DNA of 64,000 nt from Candidatus Nitricoxidireducens bremensis (GCA_030247725.1 JAOTRT010000004.1:186001-250000); one strand, 5' to 3'. Counted from the stretch's first letter, positions 39,469 through 51,416 are shown. Notes: generated by a model from the letters alone, not told the origin. A program made the numbers and translations.

Positions 39469-39804
39469 ATGAAGGCAGTCGATCACAAAGACCAGTTCAA
39501 ACAGCGCGTCCGGCACTGGGCCGACAAGCTGGACGTCAAGATCGTCTGGTTGGGCGTGCGGCCGATGCGGAACAAATGGGCATCGTGTTCCACCTCGGGC
39601 CATTTGAATTTCAGCGACGAACTGCCCGCCCTGAAACCCGAGCTGTGGGACTACGTGATCGTCCACGAGCTGCTCCACTTCTCTGTGCCCAACCACGGAA
39701 AGCTCTGGAAAAGCCTGATGCGCTCGCATCTGGGCGAATATGAAGCCTATGAAGGCGCGTTGAAGCGGATCGCGGGCAATAGCGCGCCGCAGCGTACGCG
39801 CTGA
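39469..39804 (+). CDS. YgjP-like (DUF45) metal-dependent hydrolase, short form
   Basis: A 111-residue protein with the zinc motif YVIVHELLHFSVPNHGKLW (HExxH plus downstream His) and the preceding RNKWASCSTSGHLNFS, typical of the YgjP/DUF45 family. It covers only the catalytic core and is shorter than full YgjP. The gene starts 4 nt after hsdR, and small DUF45 genes recur at the ends of type I RM operons. Peptidase activity is inferred from the motif only. Confidence 0.88.
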   Translation: MKAVDHKDQFKQRVRHWADKLDVKIVWLGVRPMRNKWASCSTSGHLNFSDELPALKPELWDYVIVHELLHFSVPNHGKLWKSLMRSHLGEYEAYEGALKRIAGNSAPQRTR

Positions 39805-39882
39805 CAGGACTTGCTCCACCTCGCCGACCGCTTCGCCTGCCCCATCCTCAGCGCCGAGCAGTTCCTCGGCACCCTGGGGTGA
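39805..39882 (+). pseudogene. Likely C-terminal remnant of a PIN-domain toxin gene
   Basis: Directly after the DUF45 stop, the same frame stays open for 25 codons and then ends in TGA. It reads QDLLHLADRFACPILSAEQF then LGTLG. A segment of the form DLL-L----CPIL-AEQFL is the usual last strand and tail of PIN-family toxins. No PIN N-terminus, active-site aspartates or antitoxin is present. It may mark an old insertion or deletion edge of the island. Confidence 0.4.
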
Positions 39883-39895
39883 CCCGGCCCGATAC

Positions 39896-40390
39896 TCAGT
39901 CGCGGAAGTTGCCGTACTGCAGCGGGAAGTCGGAGATTTCCTTTTTGACCAGGGCGATGGCTTCCTGCAGCAGGTCACGCTTGGCGCCGGTGACGCGCAC
40001 GGCGTCGCCCTGGATGGCGGCCTGGACCTTGAGCTTGCTGTCCTTGATCATCTTGACGATCTTCTTGGCCAATTCCTGCTCGATGCCGACCTTGATCTTG
40101 AGAACCTGCTTGGTCTTGTTGCCGGAGACGACTTCCACCTTGCCGATGTCGAGGCGCTTGGTGCTCTCGCGCTCCTTCTTCTCCATCTCGGGGAAGAGGA
40201 TGTCCTTCACCTGGCTGAGCTGGAACTCCGAGTCGCCGTAGAGGGTGATGAGCTTGTCCTTCTCGTTGAGCTCGGCGCGGGCCGAGGTGCCCTTGAAGTC
40301 GTAGCGGTTGCCGATGTGGCGGCCGGCCACGTCCACGGCGTTCTTCAAGGCGACCATGTCGGCTTCGGAGGTGATGTCGAACGAAGGCAT
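39896..40390 (-). CDS. yajQ: YajQ family nucleotide/c-di-GMP-binding protein
   Basis: A 164-residue YajQ protein starting [20 protein letters not shown], with the [18 protein letters not shown] and the C-terminal [18 protein letters not shown] segments intact. Homologues in Xanthomonas bind cyclic di-GMP and act with a regulator; others bind nucleotides or RNA. The gene faces the island and marks the return to core chromosome. The TPMT-like gene ends 45 nt upstream on the same strand. Confidence 0.95.
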   Translation of the reverse strand: MPSFDITSEADMVALKNAVDVAGRHIGNRYDFKGTSARAELNEKDKLITLYGDSEFQLSQVKDILFPEMEKKERESTKRLDIGKVEVVSGNKTKQVLKIKVGIEQELAKKIVKMIKDSKLKVQAAIQGDAVRVTGAKRDLLQEAIALVKKEISDFPLQYGNFRD

Positions 40391-40435
40391 GTAGTGCTCC
40401 CTGTGGGTTTCTGCGATGGCCGGATTATCGCAAAC

Positions 40436-41044
40436 TCAGCGCCGGCGCCAAACCATCCAGCGCTCGCCGTCGGCGAAGGCCGGCAGGGAGTCGGCGACGG
40501 GCTCGTCGGCGGCCAGTTCGAAGTGGGGGACGAGCATGCCCAGGAGGGCTTCGCGGCCGATGCCGAAGGGCGGGCCCTTGGGTTCCTCGCCGAGGAAGAA
40601 GAAGCCGGCCAAGCAACCACCCGGCGCCACGAGCCGGGCCATGGTCCCGCCGTAGCCGCCCCACAGCTTGCGCGGCAGGGCGCAGAGGAAGGCGCGCTCA
40701 TAGACCAGGGCGTAGGGTGCGACGGGCCGGTGGGCGAAGAAGTCCTCCTGCAGGAGGCATCCCCGCCAGTCGCCCAGGTTGCGGCGCGCCGCCTCAATCG
40801 CCGCGGGGGAAAAATCCAGGGCGGTGACGGCCCAGCCGAGACGGTCGAGGAAGGCCGCTTCGTGGGCGCTGCCGCAGCCGGGAATCAGCACGGAGGCGGG
40901 CGCTTGCGCCGCCATGTGGGCGGCCAGGGCGGCCGGCACGGTGCCGGCGTCCCAGGGCGTGGTGCCCTCGCTGAAGCGCTTGTCCCAGAAGGCGGGATGT
41001 TCCGGACGCTGGTGGTCCGGCTTATCCCGCGAATCGGCCGTCAT
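40436..41044 (-). CDS. Thiopurine S-methyltransferase-like SAM-dependent methyltransferase
   Basis: A 202-residue methyltransferase of the TPMT fold. It has HPAFWDKRFSEGTTPWDAG at the N-terminus, SAM motif I VLIPGCGSAHEAAFL and the acidic motif VTALDFSPAAIEAA. The middle LVYERAFLCALP is typical of the bacterial TPMT-like branch. The natural substrate is unknown; tellurite, selenium or thiol methylation has been reported for relatives. Its start abuts the ppnP stop, so it is probably the last gene of the arg transcript. Confidence 0.87.
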   Translation of the reverse strand: MTADSRDKPDHQRPEHPAFWDKRFSEGTTPWDAGTVPAALAAHMAAQAPASVLIPGCGSAHEAAFLDRLGWAVTALDFSPAAIEAARRNLGDWRGCLLQEDFFAHRPVAPYALVYERAFLCALPRKLWGGYGGTMARLVAPGGCLAGFFFLGEEPKGPPFGIGREALLGMLVPHFELAADEPVADSLPAFADGERWMVWRRR

Positions 41045-41359
41045 TCAGCCGAAGTGGCAGACGTAGTGGTAGGGCTCGCCGCTGACTTCGATGTCGAAGC
41101 TGGAGTTGCCGGGCACCTTGAAGCTCTGGCCGGCGCTGACGGCCTTCCATTCGGCCTCGCCCTTGAGGCGGTAGCGGCAGGCGCCGGCGACAGTTTCCAT
41201 GATCTCGGGCGCGCCGGTGTTGAAGGTCAGGGTGGCCGGCAGGATGACGCCGACGCTCTTCTTGGTGCCGTCGGCGAACTGGACGGTGTGGCTCACGCAC
41301 TTGCCGTCGAAATAGACGTTGGCTTTCTTGACGACGGCTACGTTGTCGAATTGCGACAT
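41045..41359 (-). CDS. ppnP: Pyrimidine/purine nucleoside phosphorylase
   Basis: A 104-residue cupin-fold protein (formerly DUF1255). Landmarks are [40 protein letters not shown] and the C-terminal [17 protein letters not shown]. Family members phosphorolyse several nucleosides. It is tightly packed, one base from DUF2788 upstream and directly followed by the methyltransferase. Confidence 0.95.
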   Translation of the reverse strand: MSQFDNVAVVKKANVYFDGKCVSHTVQFADGTKKSVGVILPATLTFNTGAPEIMETVAGACRYRLKGEAEWKAVSAGQSFKVPGNSSFDIEVSGEPYHYVCHFG

Positions 41360-41360
41360 T

Positions 41361-41570
41361 TCAGATTCCCCACATTTTCTGGATGATGCCCTTGGCGACG
41401 AAGCCCAGCATGCCGAAGGCCAGCACGAAGAAGAGGACGAAGGTCCCCACCTTGCCGGCCTTGGAACGATGGGCCAACTCGCCGATGATGAACAGCATGT
41501 AGAGCATGAAGGCGCCGAGGCCGAAGGTCATGCCCCATTCCGCCACCTGCTCTTCGGAAAAACCGAACAT
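41361..41570 (-). CDS. DUF2788 two-helix membrane protein
   Basis: A 69-residue protein with two transmembrane helices (about 15-32 and 43-63), beginning [20 protein letters not shown]. It matches the small DUF2788 family of proteobacteria, function unknown. It lies 15 nt after argG and 1 nt before ppnP, so it is co-transcribed with the arginine genes. Confidence 0.85.
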   Translation of the reverse strand: MFGFSEEQVAEWGMTFGLGAFMLYMLFIIGELAHRSKAGKVGTFVLFFVLAFGMLGFVAKGIIQKMWGI

Positions 41571-41585
41571 CTGGCGCCCTGCCCC

Positions 41586-42854
<1,269 letters not shown>

Positions 42855-42882
42855 TTCTGTTTCCTGAAAAATGGATGTTGAT

Positions 42883-43317
42883 TCATTGCGTCCGGTAGGC
42901 GCGGTGGCAGGAGACGCAGGCGCCGGTGACGGTTTGCAGGGACTGCAGGGACTTGGCGACATCGCCGGCGCGGGCGGCCTTGGCGAACTCGCTGGCGCTC
43001 ACGTGCATGCCGCGGGCGATGGCGTGCATCTCGGCGGGCATGTGCATGCCGGGGCGGGCGTTGGGGGCGGCATGGCGGTGGCGGCCCATGGCCGATACGC
43101 CGATCTGCTTTTCGGCGGCGTCGGCCGCGTCGCCGTGGCGTCCCTCGCCGAGGGCGGCGACGATCTGGTGCAGGGCGGACTGGAAGTCGATCATTTCGGC
43201 GCGCAGTTCGGCCCGCGCCTCGGCGGGCATGGCGACGAACTGGCGGCCGTCCTCGGCGGCCACCGCCGCAAGCGGCAGAAGCGCCGCCGCCAGGGCGACG
43301 AGGCCCGCACGCCTCAT
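42883..43317 (-). CDS. Secreted cytochrome c'-like haem protein
   Basis: A 144-residue periplasmic protein. A signal peptide ([20 protein letters not shown]) is followed by a helical domain rich in histidine and methionine. One C-terminal haem site, [12 protein letters not shown], stands only a few residues from the end, as in cytochrome c' and cytochrome b562-like four-helix bundles. Its ATG overlaps the argF stop by 4 nt and argG follows after 28 nt, so it sits inside the arginine operon. Ligands and function are unknown. Confidence 0.85.
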   Translation of the reverse strand: MRRAGLVALAAALLPLAAVAAEDGRQFVAMPAEARAELRAEMIDFQSALHQIVAALGEGRHGDAADAAEKQIGVSAMGRHRHAAPNARPGMHMPAEMHAIARGMHVSASEFAKAARAGDVAKSLQSLQTVTGACVSCHRAYRTQ

Positions 43318-44237
43318 TGGCCCACTTTCCCCAACAACAGGAATTCCATGAGGGCCTTCTGGGCGTGGAGCCGGTTCTCGGCTTCGTCCCAGACAACGCT
43401 CTGGGGCCCGTCGATGACTTCGGCAGCCACTTCCTCGCCGCGGTGGGCGGGCAGGCAGTGCATGAAGACGGCGTCGGCCTTGGCCTGGCGCATCATGTCG
43501 CCGTCGACCTGCCAGTCGGCGAAGTCGCGCAGGCGTTCCTCGTTCTCGGCCTCGAAGCCCATGCTGGTCCACACGTCGGTGGTCACCAGGTCGGCGCCGC
43601 GGGCAGCTTCCATGGGATCGGCGAATTCCTCGTAATGGTCCGTACCGTAGAGGCCGGCACGCTCGGGCTCCACTTCGTAGCCCGGCGGCGTGGACACATG
43701 CACGTTGAAGTCGAAGACCTCGGCGGCCTGCAGCCAGGTGTTGCAGACGTTGTTCGAGTCGCCGATCCAGGCCACGGTCTTGCCCTGGATGGAGCCGCGG
43801 TGCTCGATGTAGGTGTAGATGTCGGCGAGGATCTGGCAGGGATGGTATTCGTTGGTGAGGCCGTTGATGACCGGCACCCGCGAATGGGAGGCGAAGCGCT
43901 CGATGATCTCCTGCTCGTAGGTGCGGATCATGACGATGTCGCTCATGCGCGAAATCACCTGGGCGGCGTCCTCCACCGGCTCACCGCGACCGAGCTGGGA
44001 GTCCCGCGTGTTGAGGTAGATGGCCGAGCCGCCGAGCTGCTGCATGCCGGCCTCGAAGGAGAGACGCGTGCGCGTGCTGGCCTTCTCGAAGATCATCACC
44101 AGGGTGCGGTCCTGCAAGGGCCAATACTGGTGGTAGGACTTGAACTGCTGCTTGATCCAGCGCGTGCGCTCGAACAGGTGGTCGAACTCGGCGCGCGTGA
44201 AATCCTTGAACTGGAGGAAATGCCGGGGGGCGTTCAT
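43314..44237 (-). CDS. argF: Ornithine carbamoyltransferase
   Basis: Makes citrulline from ornithine and carbamoyl phosphate. The 307 residues contain the carbamoyl-phosphate loop FEKASTRTRLSFEAGM, the NGLTNEYHPCQILAD motif and the ornithine-binding FMHCLPAHRGEEV. It is separated from argD by 2 nt and its stop overlaps the cytochrome start, so the genes are a tight unit. Confidence 0.98.
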   Translation of the reverse strand: MNAPRHFLQFKDFTRAEFDHLFERTRWIKQQFKSYHQYWPLQDRTLVMIFEKASTRTRLSFEAGMQQLGGSAIYLNTRDSQLGRGEPVEDAAQVISRMSDIVMIRTYEQEIIERFASHSRVPVINGLTNEYHPCQILADIYTYIEHRGSIQGKTVAWIGDSNNVCNTWLQAAEVFDFNVHVSTPPGYEVEPERAGLYGTDHYEEFADPMEAARGADLVTTDVWTSMGFEAENEERLRDFADWQVDGDMMRQAKADAVFMHCLPAHRGEEVAAEVIDGPQSVVWDEAENRLHAQKALMEFLLLGKVGQ

Positions 44238-44239
44238 GG

Positions 44240-45412
44240 TCAGGCCCCCAGGAACTTGCGGATCAGCGGCGCCAGGATATCCACCAGCTGCTTCGCCTCG
44301 GCGTCGGTGAACACCAGGGGCGGCAGCAGGCGCACCACCTTGTCGGCGGTGACGTTGATCAGCAGGCCGGCGTCGATCGCCTGCTTCACCAGATCGCCGC
44401 AGGGGCGGTCGAGTTCGATGCCGATCATGAGGCCGTCGCCGCGGATGTCCACGACGCCGGCCACGCCCTCCAGGCGCTCCTGGAAGCCGGCACGGATGTT
44501 GGCGCCGAGCTGGGCGGCGCGGTCCATGAGGCCGTCGTGCTCGATGACGTCGATGGTCGTCAGCGCGGCCACGCAGGCGAGCGGGTTGCCGCCGAAGGTG
44601 GAGCCGTGGTTGCCGGGCTGGAAGACGCCGGCGGCGCGGCCGGCGGCGAGGCAGGCACCGATGGGTACGCCGGAACCGAGGCCCTTGGCCAGGGTCATGA
44701 CGTCGGGCTTGATGGCGGCATGCTGATGGGCGAACCAGACGCCGGTGCGGCCGAGGCCGCACTGGACTTCGTCCACCATGAACAGCCACTGCTTCTCGTC
44801 GCAGATGCGGCGCAGGGCGCGCATGTAGTCGTTGTGGGCGAGGTTGATGCCGCCTTCGCCCTGGATCGGCTCGAACAGGACGGCGACCACGTTGGGGTTG
44901 TTGGCGGCCACCTGCTCGATGGCGGGCAGGTCGTCGAAGGGCACGCGCACGAAGCCGGCGACCAGGGGCTCGAAGCCGGCCTGCACCTTGCGGTTGCCCG
45001 TAGCCGAGAGGGTCGCCATGGTGCGGCCGTGGAAGGCCTTCTCCATGACGATGATGGCCGGACTCTCGATGCCGCGCTGGTGGCCGTAGAGGCGGGCGAG
45101 CTTGATGGCCGCCTCGTTGGCCTCGCAGCCGGAGTTGCAGAAGAACACTTCCGCCATGCCCGAGATCGCAGCCAGGCGGTCGGACAGCACCTCCTGTTCG
45201 CGCACGCGGTAGAGGTTGGACGTGTGGATCAGCCTGCCCACCTGCTCGGCCAGTGCCGCCGTCAGCCTGGGGTGGTTGTGCCCCAGGGTATTGACGGCGA
45301 TGCCCGCCAAGGCGTCCAGATAGGCCCGACCCTGTTCGTCATGGATATGGCTGCCCTGGCCGTGGGTGAAGGCCAGAGGAAGCCGGGAATAGTTATTCAT
45401 CAGATGCGGCAT
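44240..45412 (-). CDS. argD: Acetylornithine aminotransferase
   Basis: PLP enzyme of arginine and lysine synthesis, 390 residues. The PLP-lysine region is MTLAKGLGSGVPIGAC (about residue 240). Other class III signatures are VFFCNSGCEANEAAIKLAR and FMVDEVQCGLGRTG. It begins a run of seven same-strand genes to the TPMT-like gene. The leader upstream contains a terminator-like hairpin and a short Arg-Arg-containing reading frame, described separately. Confidence 0.97.
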   Translation of the reverse strand: MPHLMNNYSRLPLAFTHGQGSHIHDEQGRAYLDALAGIAVNTLGHNHPRLTAALAEQVGRLIHTSNLYRVREQEVLSDRLAAISGMAEVFFCNSGCEANEAAIKLARLYGHQRGIESPAIIVMEKAFHGRTMATLSATGNRKVQAGFEPLVAGFVRVPFDDLPAIEQVAANNPNVVAVLFEPIQGEGGINLAHNDYMRALRRICDEKQWLFMVDEVQCGLGRTGVWFAHQHAAIKPDVMTLAKGLGSGVPIGACLAAGRAAGVFQPGNHGSTFGGNPLACVAALTTIDVIEHDGLMDRAAQLGANIRAGFQERLEGVAGVVDIRGDGLMIGIELDRPCGDLVKQAIDAGLLINVTADKVVRLLPPLVFTDAEAKQLVDILAPLIRKFLGA

Positions 45413-45464
45413 GGAATACTCCGCTTACAAAAACGACACGGCGGCCCAACATGTAGCCGCCGTG
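45393..45464 (-). promoter_or_regulatory. Possible transcription attenuator and leader peptide of argD
   Basis: On the minus strand CACGGCGGC (45464-45456) and GCCGCCGTG (45445-45437) form a perfect 9-bp stem with a 10-nt loop. It is followed two bases later by a five-T run: an intrinsic terminator shape 24 nt before the argD ATG. A 19-codon frame (ATG at 45452, TAA at 45393) reads MLGRRVVFVSGVFHAASDE. It places two Arg codons inside the 3' arm and ends within argD. No good ribosome site precedes it. Confidence 0.45.
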
Positions 45465-45524
45465 CTTGCGAAACGGTGTATCTTAAGTGAAAAATAGCGC
45501 CCTGTATAGGAAAGCGGACCGAGC

Positions 45525-46283
45525 ATGCGCATTGCAATCTTCAACCAGAAAGGCGGCGTAGGCAAAACCACCACCGCCCTGAATCTGGCGGCGGCATTGG
45601 CATTGCGCGACCGCCCCGCCTTGCTGATCGACCTCGACCCCCAGGCCCACTTGTCGGCGATCCACGGCAATGCGCTCGGCAACGTGGAGGCCAGCATCTT
45701 CTCCTTCTACCAGGACAACCGGCCCTTGCACGACCTGGAGGTCGAATGGCGGGGCGTCGGCCACCTCATCCCCGCCCATACCGAACTCATCAAGGTGGAT
45801 TCGATTTTCGGCAAGGGGCCGAACATCCTCAACAAACTGAACCGGGGCCTCACCGAATCGGGCGGCGGTCGCGACGTCATCATCGACTGCTGCCCCTTCC
45901 TGGGCGTGCTATCCCTGAATGCCGTCTTCGCAGCCGACAAGATGCTGGTGCCCGTGTCCTCGGATTTTCTTTCCCTGCGCGGCGCCCTGCAGATCGAGCG
46001 CACCCTCAAGGCCATCGAACCGGTCATCAAGCGCAGGTTGGAACGGCGCTACCTGCTGACCCGCTTCGACCGGCGCCGCAAGATGTGCTACGAAGTGCAG
46101 TCCCGCCTGCGCGATCAGTTCGGCGCGGAACTCTGCGAAACGACGATCTCGGAGAATGTGGCGGTAGCGGAAGCACCGGCGGTGAATCGCGACATCTTCA
46201 GCCACGCGGCAAACAGCCGCGGCGCACAGGACTATGCGCGGCTGCTCGACGAACTGACGGCAGCGAAATTCTTCAACGGGTAA
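45525..46283 (+). CDS. Orphan ParA/Soj-like ATPase
   Basis: A 252-residue deviant-Walker ATPase beginning MRIAIFNQKGGVGKTTTALN. The second acidic motif is LLIDLDPQAHLS, and DVIIDCCPFLGVLSLNAVFA replaces the more usual DCPP of ParA with DCCP. No parB gene or parS site is seen nearby, so a role in chromosome partition is unlikely. Orphan ParA-like proteins position other cargo. It is divergent from argD and converges on a small conserved protein, overlapping its 3' end by 11 nt. Confidence 0.88.
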   Translation: MRIAIFNQKGGVGKTTTALNLAAALALRDRPALLIDLDPQAHLSAIHGNALGNVEASIFSFYQDNRPLHDLEVEWRGVGHLIPAHTELIKVDSIFGKGPNILNKLNRGLTESGGGRDVIIDCCPFLGVLSLNAVFAADKMLVPVSSDFLSLRGALQIERTLKAIEPVIKRRLERRYLLTRFDRRRKMCYEVQSRLRDQFGAELCETTISENVAVAEAPAVNRDIFSHAANSRGAQDYARLLDELTAAKFFNG

Positions 46284-46494
46284 TCAACCCGGCCACCTCC
46301 TCGAAGGTGGGCACATGCATGCGTACGGTGTCACAGTGCCGCGCACATTCGATCACTTCACAGCCGTGATACATCTGACGAAGCTTGCGCTGGGCTTCCG
46401 CTTCGTCACGGGCCTGGATGACCAGATTGTCCACCATCACACCGACGCGAGTGCGAATACGGAAACCGAATTTCGTCATTGATGGGGCAAGCAT
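46273..46494 (-). CDS. Small conserved hypothetical protein
   Basis: A 73-residue protein starting MLAPSMTKFGFRIRTRVGVM, basic at the N-terminus, with the core VDNLVIQARDEAEAQRKLRQ. It contains three cysteines, one in YHGCEVIEC. The start was chosen because AGGAAAGGGG lies just upstream; an internal ATG five codons on (MTKFGF) is an alternative. I recognise similar short proteins in related bacteria but no function. Its 3' end overlaps the ParA gene. Confidence 0.6.
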   Translation of the reverse strand: MLAPSMTKFGFRIRTRVGVMVDNLVIQARDEAEAQRKLRQMYHGCEVIECARHCDTVRMHVPTFEEVAGLITR

Positions 46495-46657
46495 TAAAAA
46501 CCCCTTTCCTGTCAATCCGATGAGCTCAGTATATGCAGCTGATTCTCACAAATCAAGATAGCTCGTTCTAATTTCAGGAAATTCGTTCGCCTGCTCCACG
46601 GAAAGCCACGCTTCAAAGCGCTTCCTGACGCACGCAAGCAAAATCGTCCGTCATAAC

Positions 46658-46699
46658 CCGCCACCACCCGATTCGGGCACAAGCCCAAGGCGGTTTTTT
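46658..46699 (+). terminator. Weak terminator-like structure
   Basis: CCGCC (46658-46662) can pair with GGCGG (46689-46693), enclosing a small CCCGATTCGGG hairpin, and six T follow. It could end transcripts from the ParA direction. The rest of the 269-nt gap (46495-46763) is comparatively AT-rich, and I see no gene in it; a TAGAAT box at 46702 may serve the DUF3579 gene. Confidence 0.3.
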
Positions 46700-46763
46700 G
46701 GTAGAATTCATTCCGTTAATCCGCCCATCCCTGCCGCCCCGGCGGCTGCGCACAGCGCCCCTA

Positions 46764-47048
46764 ATGTCATCTTTCGTAGCGGAAAGCTTCATCATCGTCG
46801 GTCTGACCCTTGAGGGTAGACGATTCCGGCCAAGCGACTGGGCCGAGCGCCTGTGCGGCATCATGTCCGTCTTCGGCGCCGAACGGCGAATGGCTTATTC
46901 GCCCTATGTACAGCCCGGCACCCATGAGGGAGAAAAAGGTGTATTCGTCGATGCCCGCATCCGCGACATCGAGCCGATGGCCTACGCATTCCTGGTGAAC
47001 TTTGCCAAGGACAACAACCTGAAGGTTGCCGCCTGGAACCCGGCCTGA
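46764..47048 (+). CDS. DUF3579 protein
   Basis: A 94-residue protein beginning MSSFVAESFIIVGLTLEGRR, with FRPSDWAERLCGIMSVFGAE and VFVDARIRDIEPMAYAFLVN, matching the DUF3579 family of betaproteobacteria. Function unknown. The start was placed at the ATG before SSFVAES, where the family begins; a longer frame upstream is proline/arginine rich and looks noncoding. It stands alone and converges on rpsT. Confidence 0.85.
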   Translation: MSSFVAESFIIVGLTLEGRRFRPSDWAERLCGIMSVFGAERRMAYSPYVQPGTHEGEKGVFVDARIRDIEPMAYAFLVNFAKDNNLKVAAWNPA

Positions 47049-47106
47049 GGCCGGCATAAGGAACAGGGCCGGCCGCACTTAAAGCGCCGCCGCAATCCCA
47101 TCGAAG

Positions 47107-47145
47107 AAACGAAAATCGCCCGCGGGCCATAGGCCGGCGGGCGAT
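47107..47145 (-). terminator. Intrinsic terminator of rpsT
   Basis: A 9-bp stem ATCGCCCGC/GCGGGCGAT plus an inner GGCC-ATA-GGCC helix after one mismatch. On the minus strand a T-rich tail (ATTTTCGTTT) follows. It begins 23 nt after the rpsT stop. Confidence 0.85.
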
Positions 47146-47168
47146 GCACTACAGCGGAACAGCCTGAA

Positions 47169-47429
47169 TCAGAGCGCCTTGATGGCGGCGGAGAGACGGC
47201 TCTTGTTGCGCGCAGCAGCGTTCTTGTGAATGATCTTCTTGTCGGCGATGGAGTCGATGATGCCCTGGGACTCCTTGTACACCGCCTGGGCGGCGGCCTT
47301 GTCGCCGGCATCGATCGCCTTGCGCACCTTCTTGATGGCGGTACGCAGGGTCGAGCGCAGGCTCATGTTGTGGGCGCGCTGCTTGACGGCTTGACGGGCG
47401 CGCTTGCGGGCTTGTGCGGAGTTGGCCAT
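47169..47429 (-). CDS. rpsT: 30S ribosomal protein S20
   Basis: An 86-residue S20: [20 protein letters not shown], then the helical core ending [18 protein letters not shown]. Composition (Ala, Lys, Arg) and length are typical. It is divergent from murJ with a 158-nt gap, the common proteobacterial rpsT/murJ arrangement, and has its own terminator. Confidence 0.98.
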   Translation of the reverse strand: MANSAQARKRARQAVKQRAHNMSLRSTLRTAIKKVRKAIDAGDKAAAQAVYKESQGIIDSIADKKIIHKNAAARNKSRLSAAIKAL

Positions 47430-47587
47430 GTAAGTTCTGATTCCGGTTGGTTCGGGAAAAAGGGTTTCAGTACAGGCAGATGGGACGCGAACAACCCTAT
47501 GCCGGAACTAAAAGCGGCGGATTATAGGGGTTTCCTGCCACCTTTGCAAGGCGCCCGAACGATACGTGAGCCGGTAGCATTCGGGCC

Positions 47588-49126
47588 ATGAACCTTCTCA
47601 AAGCCTTGGCAACGGTCAGCGGCATGACCCTGCTGTCCCGCATCCTCGGATTTGTCCGCGACTTCGTCATTGCCCGCGCCTTCGGCGCCGGCCTCGCCAC
47701 CGACGCCTTTTTCGTCGCCTTCCGCCTGCCCAACCTGCTGCGGCGCCTGTTTGCCGAGGGTGCCTTCTCCCAGGCCTTCGTCCCCCTGCTGGCCGAATAT
47801 CGCAACCGGCGCGGCGAGGCCGAGACCAAGCGACTGGTGGACCGGGTCGCCACCCTGCTGTTCCTGGTGGTCATGGCGGTCGCCGCCCTCGGCATCGCCG
47901 GCGCCCCCCTGCTGATCTATGTTTCCGCCCCCGGTTTTGCCGCCGATGCCGACAAGTTCGCCCTCACCGTCGAACTGACCCGCATCACCTTCCCCTACAT
48001 CCTGTTCATGGCCCTGGTCGCCTTCGCCGCGGGCATCCTGAACACCTGGAGCCGTTTCGCGCTGCCGGCCTTCACGCCGGTGCTGCTGAACCTGGCTTTC
48101 ATCGCCATGGCGCTCCTGGCGGCTCCCTGGTTCGATCCGCCGGTACTGGCCCTGGCCTGGGCGGTGTTCCTCGGCGGCGCCCTGCAACTGGCGATCCAGG
48201 TGCCCGCCCTGAAGAAGATCGGCATGCTGCCCCGCTTCGACTGGGCGCCCGGCGACGAGGGCGTCCGGCGCGTGCTGAAACTGATGGGGCCCGCAGTTCT
48301 GGGCGTTTCGGTTGCCCAGATCTCGCTGCTCATCAATACCATCTTCGCTTCCTTCCTGCCCTCCGGCAGCGTGTCCTGGCTCTACTACGCCGACCGGCTG
48401 ATGGAGTTTCCGGCCGGCCTCCTCGGCGCCGCGCTCGGCACCATCCTGCTGCCCAGCCTCGCCCGTGCCCATGCGAGCGACAGCCGCGAGGAGTTCTCCG
48501 CCCTGCTCGACTGGGGCCTGCGCCTGACCCTGCTGCTGACCCTGCCCGCCGCCCTGGCCCTGGCGCTGTTGGCGATTCCGCTTCTCTCCACCCTGTTCCA
48601 GTACGGCGCCTTCTCGGCCCACGACGTCCTGCAGACGCGGGCGGCATTGGTGGCCTACAGCGTCGGCCTGGCCGGTCTCATCCTCGTTAAGGTGCTGGCC
48701 CCGGGCTTCTATGCCCGCCAGGACATCCGCACGCCGGTGAAGATCGCGCTGATCACCCTGGCCGCCACCCAGGCCATGAACCTGGCCTTCATCGGCTGGA
48801 TCAAGCACGCCGGTCTCGCCCTTTCCATCGGTCTGGCCTCCTGCCTGAACGCGGGTCTGCTCTGGCACGGCCTGCGTCGGCGCGAGGCCTATCTGCCGGC
48901 GGCCGGCTGGCATCGCTTCATGGCCAAGCTGGCAATCGCCCTCGCCGTGATGGGGACCACCCTCTGGTTCGCCATGGGCGAAGCCGATGCGTGGTTGCGC
49001 ATGGCCGCAGCGGAAAGGGTGCTGCGCCTCAGCGGCCTCGTGCTGGCGGGCATAGTTTCCTACTTCGGCAGCCTTGCCCTGCTGGGCTTCCGCCTGGGGG
49101 ACTTTCGCCGCCGCGTCGCCGCCTGA
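47588..49126 (+). CDS. murJ: Lipid II flippase MurJ
   Basis: A 512-residue polytopic MOP-superfamily transporter that moves lipid II across the inner membrane. It begins [20 protein letters not shown] and has the conserved [15 protein letters not shown] and [20 protein letters not shown] segments of the first helices and loop. About fourteen hydrophobic helices are visible. A terminator shared with the convergent hppA follows. Confidence 0.98.
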   Translation: MNLLKALATVSGMTLLSRILGFVRDFVIARAFGAGLATDAFFVAFRLPNLLRRLFAEGAFSQAFVPLLAEYRNRRGEAETKRLVDRVATLLFLVVMAVAALGIAGAPLLIYVSAPGFAADADKFALTVELTRITFPYILFMALVAFAAGILNTWSRFALPAFTPVLLNLAFIAMALLAAPWFDPPVLALAWAVFLGGALQLAIQVPALKKIGMLPRFDWAPGDEGVRRVLKLMGPAVLGVSVAQISLLINTIFASFLPSGSVSWLYYADRLMEFPAGLLGAALGTILLPSLARAHASDSREEFSALLDWGLRLTLLLTLPAALALALLAIPLLSTLFQYGAFSAHDVLQTRAALVAYSVGLAGLILVKVLAPGFYARQDIRTPVKIALITLAATQAMNLAFIGWIKHAGLALSIGLASCLNAGLLWHGLRRREAYLPAAGWHRFMAKLAIALAVMGTTLWFAMGEADAWLRMAAAERVLRLSGLVLAGIVSYFGSLALLGFRLGDFRRRVAA

Positions 49127-49181
49127 CGAACCGGGGAGAAAGGCTCATCGCGCCTTGCTGTAGCAGGCCCGACGAACCAAC

Positions 49182-49210
49182 AAAAAGGGCAGCCCGCAGG
49201 CTGCCCTTTT
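49182..49210. terminator. Bidirectional intrinsic terminator, murJ / hppA
   Basis: GGGCAGC-CCGCAG-GCTGCCC stem flanked by AAAAA and TTTT, giving a T tract on both strands between the convergent murJ and hppA genes. Confidence 0.93.
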
Positions 49211-49228
49211 CGCTTGATGCGGCAGGCG

Positions 49229-51316
<2,088 letters not shown>

Positions 51317-51365
51317 AAAGTTTCCCCTCCTGATTAGATAAAACCCGCTTATCAGTCTATCACGT

Positions 51366-51388
51366 CGCCAACGGCATAAGCGTTGGCG
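51366..51388. repeat. Inverted repeat upstream of hppA
   Basis: CGCCAACG and CGTTGGCG form a perfect 8-bp stem with a 7-nt loop, between the pfp terminator and the hppA start. It could be an operator or a leader hairpin; nothing else decides. Confidence 0.4.
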
Positions 51389-51416
51389 GCATGGCGTCTT
51401 TCTTCTCTGTCAGAGC

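Noticed and set aside
45525..46283. Chromosome-partitioning ParA
   Set aside because: No parB, parS or origin genes accompany it, and the second motif differs, so only an orphan ParA-like ATPase is claimed.
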